Shown: positions 16,348-25,626 of the stretch, piece by piece
Numbering within the stretch: position 1 is the first letter of the stretch
How the letters are laid out: each line of letters opens with the position of its first letter
NCBI GenBank assembly: GCA_002482645.1
Contig: DLGJ01000004.1
Coordinates: forward strand, 1,315 to 65,314
DNA: 64,000 nt
Direction: 5' to 3'
From: Hyphomicrobiaceae bacterium UBA7697
GTDB lineage: Bacteria > Pseudomonadota > Alphaproteobacteria > Rhizobiales > Methyloligellaceae
The notes under the pieces: model-generated
Told to the model about the DNA's origin: nothing
The model's input: the letters and a program-made list of their open reading frames with translations, nothing else
Database searches by the model: none
Program-made: the position numbers and the translations under genes

Positions 16348-17814
16348 ATGAATATGGCGCATATGGAGTTCAGTAGTGGCGGAGCGCCGTCCTCCGGCGG
16401 AGGCGAGCTCTACGCAAGTCGCGTCAAGATCTACCCAAAGGAGGCGCATGGCAGGTTCAGGACGATCAAGTGGATCGTCATGGCCGTAACGCTGGGCATC
16501 TATTATCTGCTGCCTTGGTTGCGCTGGGACCGCGGACCGTATGTGCCGGATCAAGCCGTCTTGGTCGATCTGCCGGCGCGTCGCTTCTATTTCTTCTTTC
16601 TGGAAATCTGGCCGCAGGAATTCTACTTCATCACCGGCTTGCTTGTGCTGGCCGCTCTGGCTCTGTTTCTGGTCACCTCCATCGCCGGGCGCGTTTGGTG
16701 CGGTTACACCTGTCCCCAGACGGTTTGGACGGACCTCATGATCGCGGTTGAACGCTTCTGGCAGGGAGATCGCAATGCGCGGCTGCGGCTCGATAAGACT
16801 CCTTGGGCATTCGAAAGCCTCTGGCGGAAGGGCATCACGCATCTGACCTGGCTGTTGATCGCGATCGCGACGGGCGGCGCCTGGGTGTTCTATTTCGCGG
16901 ACGCGCCGACTCTCGCCAAGCAATTGGTGACCTTCAACGCGCCGATGATCGCGTATCTCTTTATAGGCTTGTTCACGCTGACCACCTACGTGCTGGGCGG
17001 CCTCGCGCGCGAACAGGTCTGTAACTATATGTGTCCATGGCCGCGCATTCAGGGCGCGATGTTCGATCGCGACTCCCTGTTGATCTCCTATCGGACCTGG
17101 CGGGGCGAGCCTCACGGACCGCATAAGGCGGGCGAGACCTGGGAAGGACGGGGCGATTGCATTGATTGCCGTCAATGCGTCGCGGTGTGTCCAGCCGGCA
17201 TCGACATTCGGGACGGTGCGCAACACGAATGCATTCAATGCGCGTTGTGCATCGATGCCTGCGACGAAATCATGGACAAGGTCGGCAGACCGCGCGGTCT
17301 GATCGCCTACGACACGATTCGCAACCTCGACGCTGGGGTCGAGGAGGGCACACCGTTGCGGCTTTTCCGTTCGCGTGTTCTTTTCTACGCGGGCGCCATT
17401 GCGCTCGTGGGATCCATCATGCTCGTCGCGTTGTTGATCCGTCCCGTGCTTGAAGTGAACGTCCTGCACGATCGCAATCCGCTCTACGTCAATCTCTCCG
17501 ACGGTGGCGTGCGCAACGGTTACGAAGTCAAGCTTCTGAACAAGCAATATGTCCCGCGCGCCTTTAAGATCGGCGTCGATGGCTTGCAGGGCGCGAAAGT
17601 GCAAATAATCGGACACGAGGGCGGCGTCGTGCCGGTCCCGCCGGACAGCATGCAAGCGGTCAAGCTCTATGTCACGTTGGACAAGGAGGGTGTGGGCGCG
17701 CTTACCGGACAGGCCACGCCCTTCAAGCTCGTCGTGACCGACATTGCCGACGGGACCCAGACGGAGCACGACGCGACCTTCCAGGGACCGCCTAAGGGTG
17801 GGACGGCGAAATGA
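16348..17814 (+). CDS. ccoG: cbb3 oxidase assembly protein CcoG (FixG/RdxA)
   Basis: A 488-aa membrane ferredoxin with about five hydrophobic segments, two CxxxCP-type motifs in membrane-proximal loops (CGYTCPQTVW and CNYMCPWPRIQ), and a bacterial 2[4Fe-4S] domain CIDCRQCVAVCP / CIQCALCIDACDE near 270-310. The C-terminal beta-sandwich is periplasmic. In characterised systems CcoG reduces Cu(II) to Cu(I) for CuB insertion. It begins the ccoGHIS assembly cluster 18 nt after ccoP and overlaps ccoH by 4 nt (ATGA). Confidence 0.95.
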   Translation: MNMAHMEFSSGGAPSSGGGELYASRVKIYPKEAHGRFRTIKWIVMAVTLGIYYLLPWLRWDRGPYVPDQAVLVDLPARRFYFFFLEIWPQEFYFITGLLVLAALALFLVTSIAGRVWCGYTCPQTVWTDLMIAVERFWQGDRNARLRLDKTPWAFESLWRKGITHLTWLLIAIATGGAWVFYFADAPTLAKQLVTFNAPMIAYLFIGLFTLTTYVLGGLAREQVCNYMCPWPRIQGAMFDRDSLLISYRTWRGEPHGPHKAGETWEGRGDCIDCRQCVAVCPAGIDIRDGAQHECIQCALCIDACDEIMDKVGRPRGLIAYDTIRNLDAGVEEGTPLRLFRSRVLFYAGAIALVGSIMLVALLIRPVLEVNVLHDRNPLYVNLSDGGVRNGYEVKLLNKQYVPRAFKIGVDGLQGAKVQIIGHEGGVVPVPPDSMQAVKLYVTLDKEGVGALTGQATPFKLVVTDIADGTQTEHDATFQGPPKGGTAK

Positions 17815-18314
17815 GTACGGCTGCGCGGTTTCCCCGGACGGTGACAGGGCGGCATGTGCTGCTTGGCCTCATCGCCTTTTTCGGTGTGATGTTCCTGGCG
17901 AACGGTTTGCTGGTCTACTACGCCGTATCCACGTTCAGCGGCGGCGATCGGCCCGATCCGTATCGCAGCGGTCTCAACTACAACGAGACGCTTGCCGAGG
18001 ACGAGCGCCAGGCCGCCCTCGGCTGGGATGCGCGCGCCGGCTATGACGGAAAGGCGCAAAGACTGACCCTGCAATTCACCGACTCCGCGGAAGCGCCGGT
18101 GTCGGGCCTCTCGATTACCGGGACGCTCGCGCGTCCGGCGGAGAATTGGGAGGACAGGTCCATCGCATTCCGGGAATGGTCCGAAGGCGTCTATGTGTCC
18201 GACATGGCGCTGGAGCCCGGCAACTGGGTGCTGAGCGTCGAGTCGGCCGAAAGCAAGGACGGTCCGACGGTCCATCGCCTCAAAAAGCGGTTGATCGTGC
18301 CTGAGGGGCCATGA
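17811..18314 (+). CDS. ccoH: cbb3 oxidase assembly protein CcoH (FixH)
   Basis: A 167-aa protein with one membrane segment (about 15-40, LLGLIAFFGVMFLANGLLVYY) and a periplasmic domain holding the FixH-type sequence YRSGLNYNETLAEDERQAALGWDA. CcoH binds the nascent CcoP/CcoNO complexes during assembly. It overlaps ccoG upstream and ccoI downstream by 4 nt each, so the three genes are translationally coupled. Confidence 0.93.
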   Translation: MSTAARFPRTVTGRHVLLGLIAFFGVMFLANGLLVYYAVSTFSGGDRPDPYRSGLNYNETLAEDERQAALGWDARAGYDGKAQRLTLQFTDSAEAPVSGLSITGTLARPAENWEDRSIAFREWSEGVYVSDMALEPGNWVLSVESAESKDGPTVHRLKKRLIVPEGP

Positions 18315-20497
18315 CCGGCTCACCGGCCGGCCGCTTGAAAGACTCCGTATCGCTCGAGACGGAGAGTGCCGCCCTTAAGCCCGCGACGATGACCCTGGCC
18401 GTCGACGACATGCATTGCGGCGCGTGCCTCCGCACGGTCGAGCGCGCGGCTATGCGCGTGGCGGGCGTCGAGACGGCGCGCGCCTCTCTTGCCGCTAAAC
18501 GGGTGACCGTGACCTACGATCCCGCCGAGGTGAGCGAGGCCGATGTGATCGGCGCGCTTGACCGGGTCGGTTTCGAGGCCGCGCCCATCGAGTCCGCGAA
18601 ACAGGATCGCGGAGATCAGCGTCAGCGCTATCTTCTTCGGCGCGTGGCCGTGGCGGGTTTTGCCGCCATGAACATCATGCTCATTTCCATCGCCGTTTGG
18701 TCGGGCGAAAGCGGAGACATGGAGCCCGCGCTCGCGCAGATGTTCCGCTGGCTTTCCGCTCTGATCGCCCTGCCGACGGTCGTCTATGCGGGCGAGCCGT
18801 TTTTCGCTTCGGCGCTCTCGGCCCTGAAGGGACGCCGCCTCAACATGGATGTGCCGATCTCGCTCGCCATTATCCTGGCGACGGCGATGAGCGTCTATCA
18901 GACGACGCGCGCGAGCGAGCAGGTCTATTTCGACGCGGCCGTAATGCTGCTGTTCTTCCTGCTGGTCGGCCGCTATCTCGACGAGGCCCTGCGGGTGCGT
19001 GCGCGTGGCGAGGCTCAGAATCTTCTCAGCCTGCAAACCGGCATCGCCACCGTCATCGCCGAAGACGGCACCCAGTCCAAGGTTCCGGCCAACGCGCTGC
19101 GTCCCGGCGACCGGATTCTGGTCGCGGTCGGTGAGCGTGTCGGTGCCGACGGCGTCGTCGTCGGCGGGGTTGGTGAGATAGATCAAAGCCTGATCACGGG
19201 AGAGACCATGCCGGTCGCCGTCGAAGACGGTACGGTCGTTTATGCCGGCACGCTCAATCTGACGCGCAGCCTCGAAATCGAGGTGACCGCGTCGGACAAT
19301 GCGACGCTCCTTGCGGAAATCAGCCGGTTGATGATGGCTGCCGAGCAGGGGAAGGCGCGTTACCGCGTGCTTGCCGACCGGGCCGCGCAGATCTACTCGC
19401 CAGCCGTTCACGGGCTCGGGCTTGCGACATTCGCCGGCTGGCTCGCATTTGGCGCGACGTGGCAGACGGCGCTGACCTACGCCATCGCCGTTCTCATCAT
19501 CACCTGTCCCTGCGCTCTTGCCCTTGCCGTCCCGGTCGTTCAGATCGCCGCCGCGTCGCGGCTGTTCAAGCGCGGCGTCATGGTCAAAGTGCCCGATGGG
19601 CTCGAACGCATCGCGGAGGTCGACACGGTCGTCTTCGACAAGACGGGGACGCTGACGCTTGGTCAGCCCCGGCTTCTCGATGCCGATACCGTGCCGTCCG
19701 AGACGTTGGCCGCCGCGGCGGCGCTCGCAAGCGGCAGCCGTCATCCGTTCTCTCAAGCGCTAGTGGCCGCCGCGAAGGAGCGGCTCGGGTCCGTGCAAGC
19801 GGCGAAGGACGTTCAGGAGACGCCCGGCGAGGGCCTTCTCCTGGTGACGCCGGACGGCGAGGAGCGCCTCGGCTCCGCGGCCTGGTGCGGCGTGGAGAGT
19901 GCCGGCGGAGACACCGCCGAAGTCTGGTACCGGCATGGAGAAGCGCCGCCGCTCCGCTTCCGCTTCGCCGACATCTTGCGTCCCGACGCCGCCGAGACGG
20001 TCGCCGCGCTCGAGAAGCGCGGACTGGCGGTTGCGCTGCTGTCCGGGGACCGGGACGCCGTCGTCGCGCGCACAGCCGAAGACGTGGGGATCGGAGAGTT
20101 CGCTGGACAGCTGAAACCGGCCGGAAAGATCGCTTGGCTCGAAGACCGTGCGAGTGAAGGACGTAAGGTCCTCATGGTGGGCGATGGTTTGAACGACGCG
20201 CCGGCGCTCGCGGCCGCGCACGCCTCTATTTCGCCCGCGACGGCGGCCGACCTCAGTCAGCGGGCCGCGGATTTTATCTTTCAGGGGCGCCCCCTGGACC
20301 CAGTGGTCGAAACCATCGAGACTGGCTCGCGTGCCCGCCGCATGGCATTTCAGAATTTCGGCGTCGCGCTGGTGTATAATGCCATCTGCGTTCCCTTGGC
20401 CATGTTGGGGTTCGTGACGCCGCTGATCGCCGCTGTCGTGATGTCGAGTTCCTCGATACTCGTGACGCTCAACGCGACGCGGCTCGCAAGGAGGTAA
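18311..20497 (+). CDS. ccoI: Copper-exporting P1B-type ATPase CcoI (FixI)
   Basis: A 728-aa P-type ATPase. An HMA metal-binding domain with M-H-C36-G-A-C39 lies at the N-terminus, followed by eight membrane helices. The membrane copper motif is C399-P-C401 (ITCPCALALAVP), phosphorylation occurs at D443 in DKTGT, and the hinge GDGLNDAPAL is intact. FixI-type pumps deliver copper for the CuB centre of cbb3 oxidase rather than conferring copper tolerance. It is coupled to ccoH by ATGA overlap and followed 6 nt later by ccoS. Confidence 0.94.
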   Translation: MTGSPAGRLKDSVSLETESAALKPATMTLAVDDMHCGACLRTVERAAMRVAGVETARASLAAKRVTVTYDPAEVSEADVIGALDRVGFEAAPIESAKQDRGDQRQRYLLRRVAVAGFAAMNIMLISIAVWSGESGDMEPALAQMFRWLSALIALPTVVYAGEPFFASALSALKGRRLNMDVPISLAIILATAMSVYQTTRASEQVYFDAAVMLLFFLLVGRYLDEALRVRARGEAQNLLSLQTGIATVIAEDGTQSKVPANALRPGDRILVAVGERVGADGVVVGGVGEIDQSLITGETMPVAVEDGTVVYAGTLNLTRSLEIEVTASDNATLLAEISRLMMAAEQGKARYRVLADRAAQIYSPAVHGLGLATFAGWLAFGATWQTALTYAIAVLIITCPCALALAVPVVQIAAASRLFKRGVMVKVPDGLERIAEVDTVVFDKTGTLTLGQPRLLDADTVPSETLAAAAALASGSRHPFSQALVAAAKERLGSVQAAKDVQETPGEGLLLVTPDGEERLGSAAWCGVESAGGDTAEVWYRHGEAPPLRFRFADILRPDAAETVAALEKRGLAVALLSGDRDAVVARTAEDVGIGEFAGQLKPAGKIAWLEDRASEGRKVLMVGDGLNDAPALAAAHASISPATAADLSQRAADFIFQGRPLDPVVETIETGSRARRMAFQNFGVALVYNAICVPLAMLGFVTPLIAAVVMSSSSILVTLNATRLARR

Positions 20498-20503
20498 ACG
20501 CCC

Positions 20504-20698
20504 ATGACATCGTTGGCTTGGCTTGTACCCTCGGCGCTCTTTCTAGGCGGGATGGGACTCGCTGCCTTCCTCTGGTCCCTGCGGACGGGGCAGTTCGACG
20601 ATTTGGATGGGGCGGCCTATCGCGCGCTGGAGGACGAACCTCCCCTGGACCCCAATCCATCGCGGGACAAAAAGGCGAGATCCTCTCGCGCGAAGTGA
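20504..20698 (+). CDS. ccoS: cbb3 oxidase assembly protein CcoS (FixS)
   Basis: A 64-aa one-helix protein: LAWLVPSALFLGGMGLAAFLW is the membrane segment and LRTGQFDDLDGAAYRALED is the diagnostic FixS motif. CcoS is needed for haem/Cu cofactor insertion into CcoN. The RBS AAGGAGG overlaps the end of ccoI. It is the last gene of the cluster; the next gene is convergent after 27 nt. Confidence 0.93.
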   Translation: MTSLAWLVPSALFLGGMGLAAFLWSLRTGQFDDLDGAAYRALEDEPPLDPNPSRDKKARSSRAK

Positions 20699-20725
20699 GG
20701 GGCCCTGGGGCTGCCCGTCGCCGGG

Positions 20726-21850
20726 CTAGGCCAATCCATCCCAACCCCGGCTACGGATGATCTCGCGTTCGGCCTCGCTTGCGAAGCGCGCGTCCCAATC
20801 CTTCAAAAGTCCCCGCATGACATGGCGCCACAGCGGCGGAATAAGCGCGAACGTTGCCATCGTCTGATAGCCGTAAGGCAGCATGGGCGTGTCCTCCAGC
20901 GCATCCAGACGCCAGAACGGCTTGGTGGCGAACATGTGATGGTCCGAATGCCGGGGCAGGTTGTAATGCAGGACGTTCGAGACCCTGCGATAGCAATCCC
21001 AGCTATGTCTCGGCCGGATGGGCGCATTTTCCGCGCGCACGAGGCCGAAATGCTGCACGAAGTTGACCAGTTCGTGGAAGAGACGTCCGAGAATCGCGGC
21101 AAGCCCGAATACGAGAATGGCGAAGGGGCCACCGATCGCCGCGACGGCAGCGAAGATGGCGAGCGGCGCGGCATGAGCCTGGATCAGCCTGTTGTGACGG
21201 GACCAGACCGGAAGCCCCCGCCGGCGAAGGCGCGCGGCCTCGACTTGCGCGGCCTGCGTGAATTGCCGGTAGATGGCCCGTGCCACGAATGAGCGGAGCC
21301 GTTCGCCCCGGCGGGCCGTCGATGCGTCGTCGTACATGCCGACCTGTCTGTGATGGACGTGAACATGGTAGATGACGAACGAGGTGTTGCCGGTGAAACC
21401 CAGCAGCAGGTGCGCGGCCGTTTGCGGTAGGCGCCCCTGACGGTGAGTCAGTTCGTGACCGACCGTGGCGCCGACAAGGGCGAACAGATATCCGGCGACC
21501 CAGATGCCCCCGATCGTTTGCAGCGGCTGGCCCATGAAGCCGTGGTCGCGCGAAAACAGCGCCAGCAATACGGCCAGCAGGCACATCAGCGGAAGCGAAA
21601 GATAGAGATTGACGTTGAAGAACGTCCTGGCGCGGTCGCCGAGCCGGTCCCAATCGTCGCCGCTGATTTCGTCAGCGAACGATCCGAACACCATGATCAA
21701 GAGGATGACCACGAACGGCGTCCACCCGCCCACGAACAGCGACACGGAGCCGAGCAGAAGCAGAATATTGGCCGACACATATTGTGCGGCGGCAAGCACT
21801 CCCGACGCCAACGAACGGCCACTCTTTGCCTGATCTGTCGATGGAACCAC
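20726..21850 (-). CDS. AlkB-like membrane di-iron alkane hydroxylase / fatty-acid desaturase superfamily
   Basis: A 374-aa integral membrane protein with about six hydrophobic segments. All four histidine boxes of the alkane-hydroxylase type are present: H132-E-L-T-H136, H162-V-H-V-H166-H167 (matching the EHxxGHH box), NFVQHFGLV (NYxEHYG-like) and LPRHSDHHM. Such enzymes hydroxylate terminal CH3 groups using O2 and rubredoxin. The usual Tyr of the HYG motif is Phe here, and no rubredoxin gene adjoins it. The substrate could be an alkane, alkyl side chain or lipid. It is divergent from an SDR gene that could act on the alcohol product. Confidence 0.75.
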   Translation of the reverse strand: MVPSTDQAKSGRSLASGVLAAAQYVSANILLLLGSVSLFVGGWTPFVVILLIMVFGSFADEISGDDWDRLGDRARTFFNVNLYLSLPLMCLLAVLLALFSRDHGFMGQPLQTIGGIWVAGYLFALVGATVGHELTHRQGRLPQTAAHLLLGFTGNTSFVIYHVHVHHRQVGMYDDASTARRGERLRSFVARAIYRQFTQAAQVEAARLRRRGLPVWSRHNRLIQAHAAPLAIFAAVAAIGGPFAILVFGLAAILGRLFHELVNFVQHFGLVRAENAPIRPRHSWDCYRRVSNVLHYNLPRHSDHHMFATKPFWRLDALEDTPMLPYGYQTMATFALIPPLWRHVMRGLLKDWDARFASEAEREIIRSRGWDGLA

Positions 21851-21883
21851 GGCCTTTCTCTTTGTACACGCTTGAGATTGCCT

Positions 21884-21897
21884 GTGTCAGCCGACAC
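21884..21897. promoter_or_regulatory. Possible operator palindrome between alkB-like and SDR genes
   Basis: GTGTC-AGCC-GACAC is a perfect 5-bp inverted repeat with a 4-nt spacer, 34 nt upstream of the AlkB-like start in the divergent intergenic region. It could be a repressor site; no adjacent regulator gene supports this. Confidence 0.25.
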
Positions 21898-22047
21898 TAT
21901 GCTACATACCTACACCGCAAGGAAAAACCATAGTTTGATGCCGGACAAGCTCTCTCGACAGTGTAAAGATTCGATCACGGGAGCCACATCGCCGTGAGCG
22001 CCGGCGGCGGCCGAAACGATTGCGAGGGGATGGGCACGGGCCACATG

Positions 22048-22890
22048 GCAACGGTACTGATTACGGGAACATCGTCGGGAATCGGCAAGGTCACCGCCAA
22101 GCACTTGGCGGACAAGGGCTGGCGCGTCTTCGCCACCATGCGGGACCTGTCGAAGCGCGGCCCGCTGGAGAAATTGCTGGTCGAGGCCGGCACTGGTGGC
22201 CAAGTGACGTTCGAAACGCTCGATGTCAACGATCCGAAATCGATCGACGCGGCGGCCGCCTCGATTCTCGCGCAGACCGGCGGCACGCTCGATGCCGTGG
22301 TGCACAACGCGGGGGTCGCCATCGCTGGCGCCCACGAGGATATGCCCGATGAGGAAATCCGCCGCGTCATGGAGACGAACTTTTTCGGTGTGCTCGGGCT
22401 GACCCGTGCGCTGTTGCCGGCGTTCCGCGCGCAGCGCCGTGGCCGCATCCTCTGCGTGTCGAGCCAGTCGGCCTTCGCCGGTCAGCCGGCCAACTCCATC
22501 TACTGCGCCTCGAAATGGGCGTTGGAAGGATGGGCCGAGTCCATCGCGTTCGAACTCGATGCGTTCGGAATCGACGTCATCCTCGTCGAGCCCGGACCCT
22601 ATAGAACGGAGATATGGCGGACGACGGAACGGGTGACGCCCCCGGGCGGCCCCTATACAACCTGGGCCCGCTTGGTGTTTCGCGGCGCGGACGCGCACGA
22701 GGCGAAACACGCGCGCGATCCCGAAGAAGTCGCGCAGGTCATCGCGGAGGCCTTGGAAGTGCCGCGCCCGAAGTTTCGCTATCCGGTCGGTTTCTTCGCC
22801 AAGCTCGACTTTCTCCTTCGAGGCAAGCTGCCGACGCGCATGATCCGGCGGGGTACGACGCGTTACCTCGGGATCCCGCGAACCCGTTAG
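22048..22890 (+). CDS. SDR family oxidoreductase
   Basis: A short-chain dehydrogenase/reductase of about 280 aa. Cofactor motif TGTSSGIG lies at residues 7-14, NAG follows in the beta-4 region, and the catalytic Ser and Y-x3-K are in SSQSAFAGQPANSIYCASK. The extended C-terminal region (from about 190) with basic FRYPVGFFAKLDFLLRGKLP may contact membrane or substrate. The substrate is unknown; alcohol/ketone interconversion is the family norm. The first convincing start is ATG 22048; in-frame starts at 21994 and 22030 would extend it by up to 18 residues. It ends 1 nt before the convergent RND gene. Confidence 0.82.
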   Translation, partial: ATVLITGTSSGIGKVTAKHLADKGWRVFATMRDLSKRGPLEKLLVEAGTGGQVTFETLDVNDPKSIDAAAASILAQTGGTLDAVVHNAGVAIAGAHEDMPDEEIRRVMETNFFGVLGLTRALLPAFRAQRRGRILCVSSQSAFAGQPANSIYCASKWALEGWAESIAFELDAFGIDVILVEPGPYRTEIWRTTERVTPPGGPYTTWARLVFRGADAHEAKHARDPEEVAQVIAEALEVPRPKFRYPVGFFAKLDFLLRGKLPTRMIRRGTTRYLGIPRTR

Positions 22891-22891
22891 C

Positions 22892-25234
22892 TCACGCGGC
22901 TTCCGTTTCCGTTTCCGTTTCGGATTCCGATTTCCGTTTCCGGCGCGCCGGCCAGTAGCGTTCCATCGTCGACATCACGGCCGGCAGGAACAGAAGAGTG
23001 CCGATCACGGCGGACATCAGCACGATCACGACGATCGTTCCGTAAAGCGCCACCGTGGGCAGCCGGCTCATGATCGTCGTGCCGATGCCACCGGCGATGA
23101 GCAGCGTACTCATGATGACGACGGGCCCCACGTCCATCGTGGTCTTTCGGAGAGCTTCGCCGATACTGTTCACGCCATCCCGCTCTAGACGATAGCGGGT
23201 CAGATAGTGGATGGTGCTGTCCACCGCGATGCCGAACCCAACCGAGAAAGCGACAAGGCTGGTGAATTCCAATCCGCCCTCGACGAGATTCAGATAAGCG
23301 CCGCCCATGGCGATGGGAAACAGGTTGGGCAGGACGCTGGCGAGCCCCGCCCGCAGCGAGCGCATGCCCACGCCGATCAGGATGAGAATGAGGCCAATCG
23401 CCATGATTAGGCTTCTGTTCAGCTGGCGGATCATTTCATGGCTGGCGCGCGAGGACACCGGCACGATGCCCGTGACCGCGATGTGGAGTCCGGGGTTCTC
23501 GGCCTCGACCTTTCGCATCCGGGCCTTCACGCGATCGAGGATGGGCTCCAACTCGTCCGAGGTCATATCGTGGAACTGCGCCGAAACCCGGATCGCGTTC
23601 TCCTTCAGAGCCACGAAGCTGGATGCGAACGAGCGCGCATTCTTCGACTCAAGGAAGTCGATCAGCCGGTCCTCGCCGACATCGCCGCCGCCCAGCCAAT
23701 CCTCGACCGTGTGCAGCGACGTCACGGCGCCGAACGCGGGCTCGGCCGCAAGGATCTGATGGGCCTCGCGAATGATCTCGATCGTTTTGTAGGACTTCAG
23801 AGCATGATTTTTCGGGAAGTAGAGCAGCACTTCCAGCGTATTGGCGCCCGCGAGTTTCTCATCGTAGTCCTTGATGGCTTTTAGGGCGGTGCTTTGGGGC
23901 GGCATGTTGCTCACATAACTGTACTGCGGCTGGTTCAGCAGATGGAGCCAGAACCCCGCGATAGTGAGCACCAAGCCAACGATCGCGATGGTACGCGGGA
24001 AAGCGGCCACTGTCCGGGCGGCACTGGCGCAGAGATCGTCAATGCCGCGGCGCACGGCATCGGTCCGTTGCTCGTCCTTGGCCCGCTTGGCGTAGCCGCG
24101 CAGCAGGATCGCGGACATCGCGGGGACCGTGAGCAGCGTGATGAGCAGAGCGACGATCGTGCCGGATGCGGTCGTGATTCCGAAATGCGCAATAAACGAG
24201 TGCGGCATCCAGATCAGGGACGACATCGCAAGGCCGGTCGTCAGCGACGTGAGCACGCAGGCAGGGCCCACCCGCCGGACCGCGCCTTCGATCGCGCTCT
24301 CCAGGCTCTCGCCCCGCCACAGTCCTCGGCGCACCGAGAACAGAAGGTGAAGGCAATCGGACAGGGCAATGACGAGGATGATCGTCGGCGCGATGCCAGT
24401 CAGAAGGTTGATGTCCTGGCCGAACAGCCACATCCCGCCGCGAAGCCAGGCGACGGAAACGATCGCGGGAACGATGGCCACGACGATGAGCGGAAAGCTT
24501 CGCAGGAAGATCCAGCAGAGCACGACACCAATGCCGATCGCGAACAGACCGAACATGCGCTGATCGCGCGACAGTCCGGAAAGGATCTCGTCGCGGATGA
24601 CCGCCAGCCCGGTCAGACGCGCGGTCACGCCGGTTCCGGCCAAGGTTTCGTTCACGGTCTTGCCGACCGCGGCGACAAGGGCCTGCTCCTGTTCCTGACC
24701 CTCCGTATCCTGCGCAAGCTGCTTGAGCGAGACGGCGTACACCATCAAGCGCCAGTCCGGACTTAGAAGCTTCCCGGTGATCAGCGGGTGGTCGATCACC
24801 TCCTTCTTGGCCGCCTCCGAGTTTTCCAGTTTCGAGAGGTCTTCGGGAAAGATGGGTTGCGGTTCGCCGCTATTCTCGGGCGCGGTGACGGCCGAGTACA
24901 TGGACAGGACGCCGGTGACGCCATCGATCTTCAGGAGATTGTCGTGAAGCTTGCGCAGCGCTTCCAGATCTTTGGTGCCGAACGGCTTGTCCGATTCGGC
25001 AACGATCTGCAGGTCGGGTTGGCTGTCGGGAAACCGCTCGTTGAGCAGGTCGAGTTGCACGAAGGCCGGATCGTCGGAGCGGAAGATCTCGCGGACGTCG
25101 CTCGAATAGCGGTTATGAGCCGCACCATAGATCGCAACTGGCGTGATCAGCGCAATGAAAAGAAGGCACAACCAAGGGTAACGAAGCGAAATGAGCCCGA
25201 GCTTCTCAATTCCGAAACCAGCCGTCATCGGCAT
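22892..25234 (-). CDS. RND superfamily exporter (MMPL/HpnN-like)
   Basis: A 780-aa protein with the duplicated RND fold: one N-terminal helix, a periplasmic domain (about 35-230), five helices with sterol-sensing-like content, a second periplasmic domain (about 450-610) and five more helices. Signatures include LLTGIAPTIILVIALSDCLHLLFSV and FSVGFGIAVDSTIHYLTRYR, which contain the buried charged residues of proton-driven RND proteins. The single long chain without an adaptor fits MMPL-type lipid or hopanoid exporters rather than AcrB. A second ATG six bases in (25228) has better spacing to GGAAG and may be the true start. The C-terminus is a short simple-sequence tail. Confidence 0.8.
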   Translation of the reverse strand: MPMTAGFGIEKLGLISLRYPWLCLLFIALITPVAIYGAAHNRYSSDVREIFRSDDPAFVQLDLLNERFPDSQPDLQIVAESDKPFGTKDLEALRKLHDNLLKIDGVTGVLSMYSAVTAPENSGEPQPIFPEDLSKLENSEAAKKEVIDHPLITGKLLSPDWRLMVYAVSLKQLAQDTEGQEQEQALVAAVGKTVNETLAGTGVTARLTGLAVIRDEILSGLSRDQRMFGLFAIGIGVVLCWIFLRSFPLIVVAIVPAIVSVAWLRGGMWLFGQDINLLTGIAPTIILVIALSDCLHLLFSVRRGLWRGESLESAIEGAVRRVGPACVLTSLTTGLAMSSLIWMPHSFIAHFGITTASGTIVALLITLLTVPAMSAILLRGYAKRAKDEQRTDAVRRGIDDLCASAARTVAAFPRTIAIVGLVLTIAGFWLHLLNQPQYSYVSNMPPQSTALKAIKDYDEKLAGANTLEVLLYFPKNHALKSYKTIEIIREAHQILAAEPAFGAVTSLHTVEDWLGGGDVGEDRLIDFLESKNARSFASSFVALKENAIRVSAQFHDMTSDELEPILDRVKARMRKVEAENPGLHIAVTGIVPVSSRASHEMIRQLNRSLIMAIGLILILIGVGMRSLRAGLASVLPNLFPIAMGGAYLNLVEGGLEFTSLVAFSVGFGIAVDSTIHYLTRYRLERDGVNSIGEALRKTTMDVGPVVIMSTLLIAGGIGTTIMSRLPTVALYGTIVVIVLMSAVIGTLLFLPAVMSTMERYWPARRKRKSESETETETEAA
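22901..22942. repeat. Imperfect 6-bp repeat at the 3' end of the RND gene
   Basis: TTCCGT-like hexamers run through 22901-22942 and encode, on the minus strand, the C-terminal tail KRKSESETETETEAA. This charged simple-sequence tail lies beyond the last membrane helix and probably arose by slippage. Confidence 0.7.
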
Positions 25235-25626
25235 TCTTCCTTTACGCCGTCCGCCCCGTGGAAAGCTTGGTCGCGCGAAACTGCGGCAATCGTTGGGTGG
25301 GACCTGTAGCCCTTATTCGGCGGCTTGAACAGGTGCCATTTCGGCCAGCGATTTCGCCGCCCGGCGCGACACCGAATCGCCGCGACGCGGGACCAGTCGA
25401 CCGCGTCGCTTCGGCGTACGAACGAGAACGCGCGCCTCGATTGACGCCGTGAGGTCTGGCAAAGCGGCACCACACCGTCAAGATGACACGGGGTCGGCAC
25501 GTTCTAGCGCTGCAATTGGGTGCAGCCGGTGTGAGCGACGCGGTACCGGCCGCGCCGCCGTCCAACCCGCGACCACCTTCGGAATCTTTCGTGGCGGCTA
25601 TCTGGCGGCCGGCATTGACAGTCCGG
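25235..25626. other. 392-bp intergenic region without a recognised feature
   Basis: Upstream of the RND gene and downstream of the metallopeptidase gene (both minus strand). Frames here are GC-rich, lack family signatures and conflict with each other. No hairpin terminator or regulator site was convincing. It should hold the promoter of the RND gene. Confidence 0.5.

Noticed and set aside
15178..17769. 863-codon open frame on the minus strand across ccoO-ccoQ-ccoP-ccoG
   Set aside because: It is antisense to clearly recognised cbb3 genes, has no family signature and reflects the lack of stops in high-GC DNA.
18320..19756. 478-codon minus-strand frame opposite ccoI
   Set aside because: Antisense shadow of a full-length P-type ATPase with all motifs intact.
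21935..21948. FixK/FNR box TTGATGCCGGACAA between the alkB-like and SDR genes
   Set aside because: Only the first half-site is good; the second reads ACAA, so the match is weaker than the four listed sites and context gives no support.
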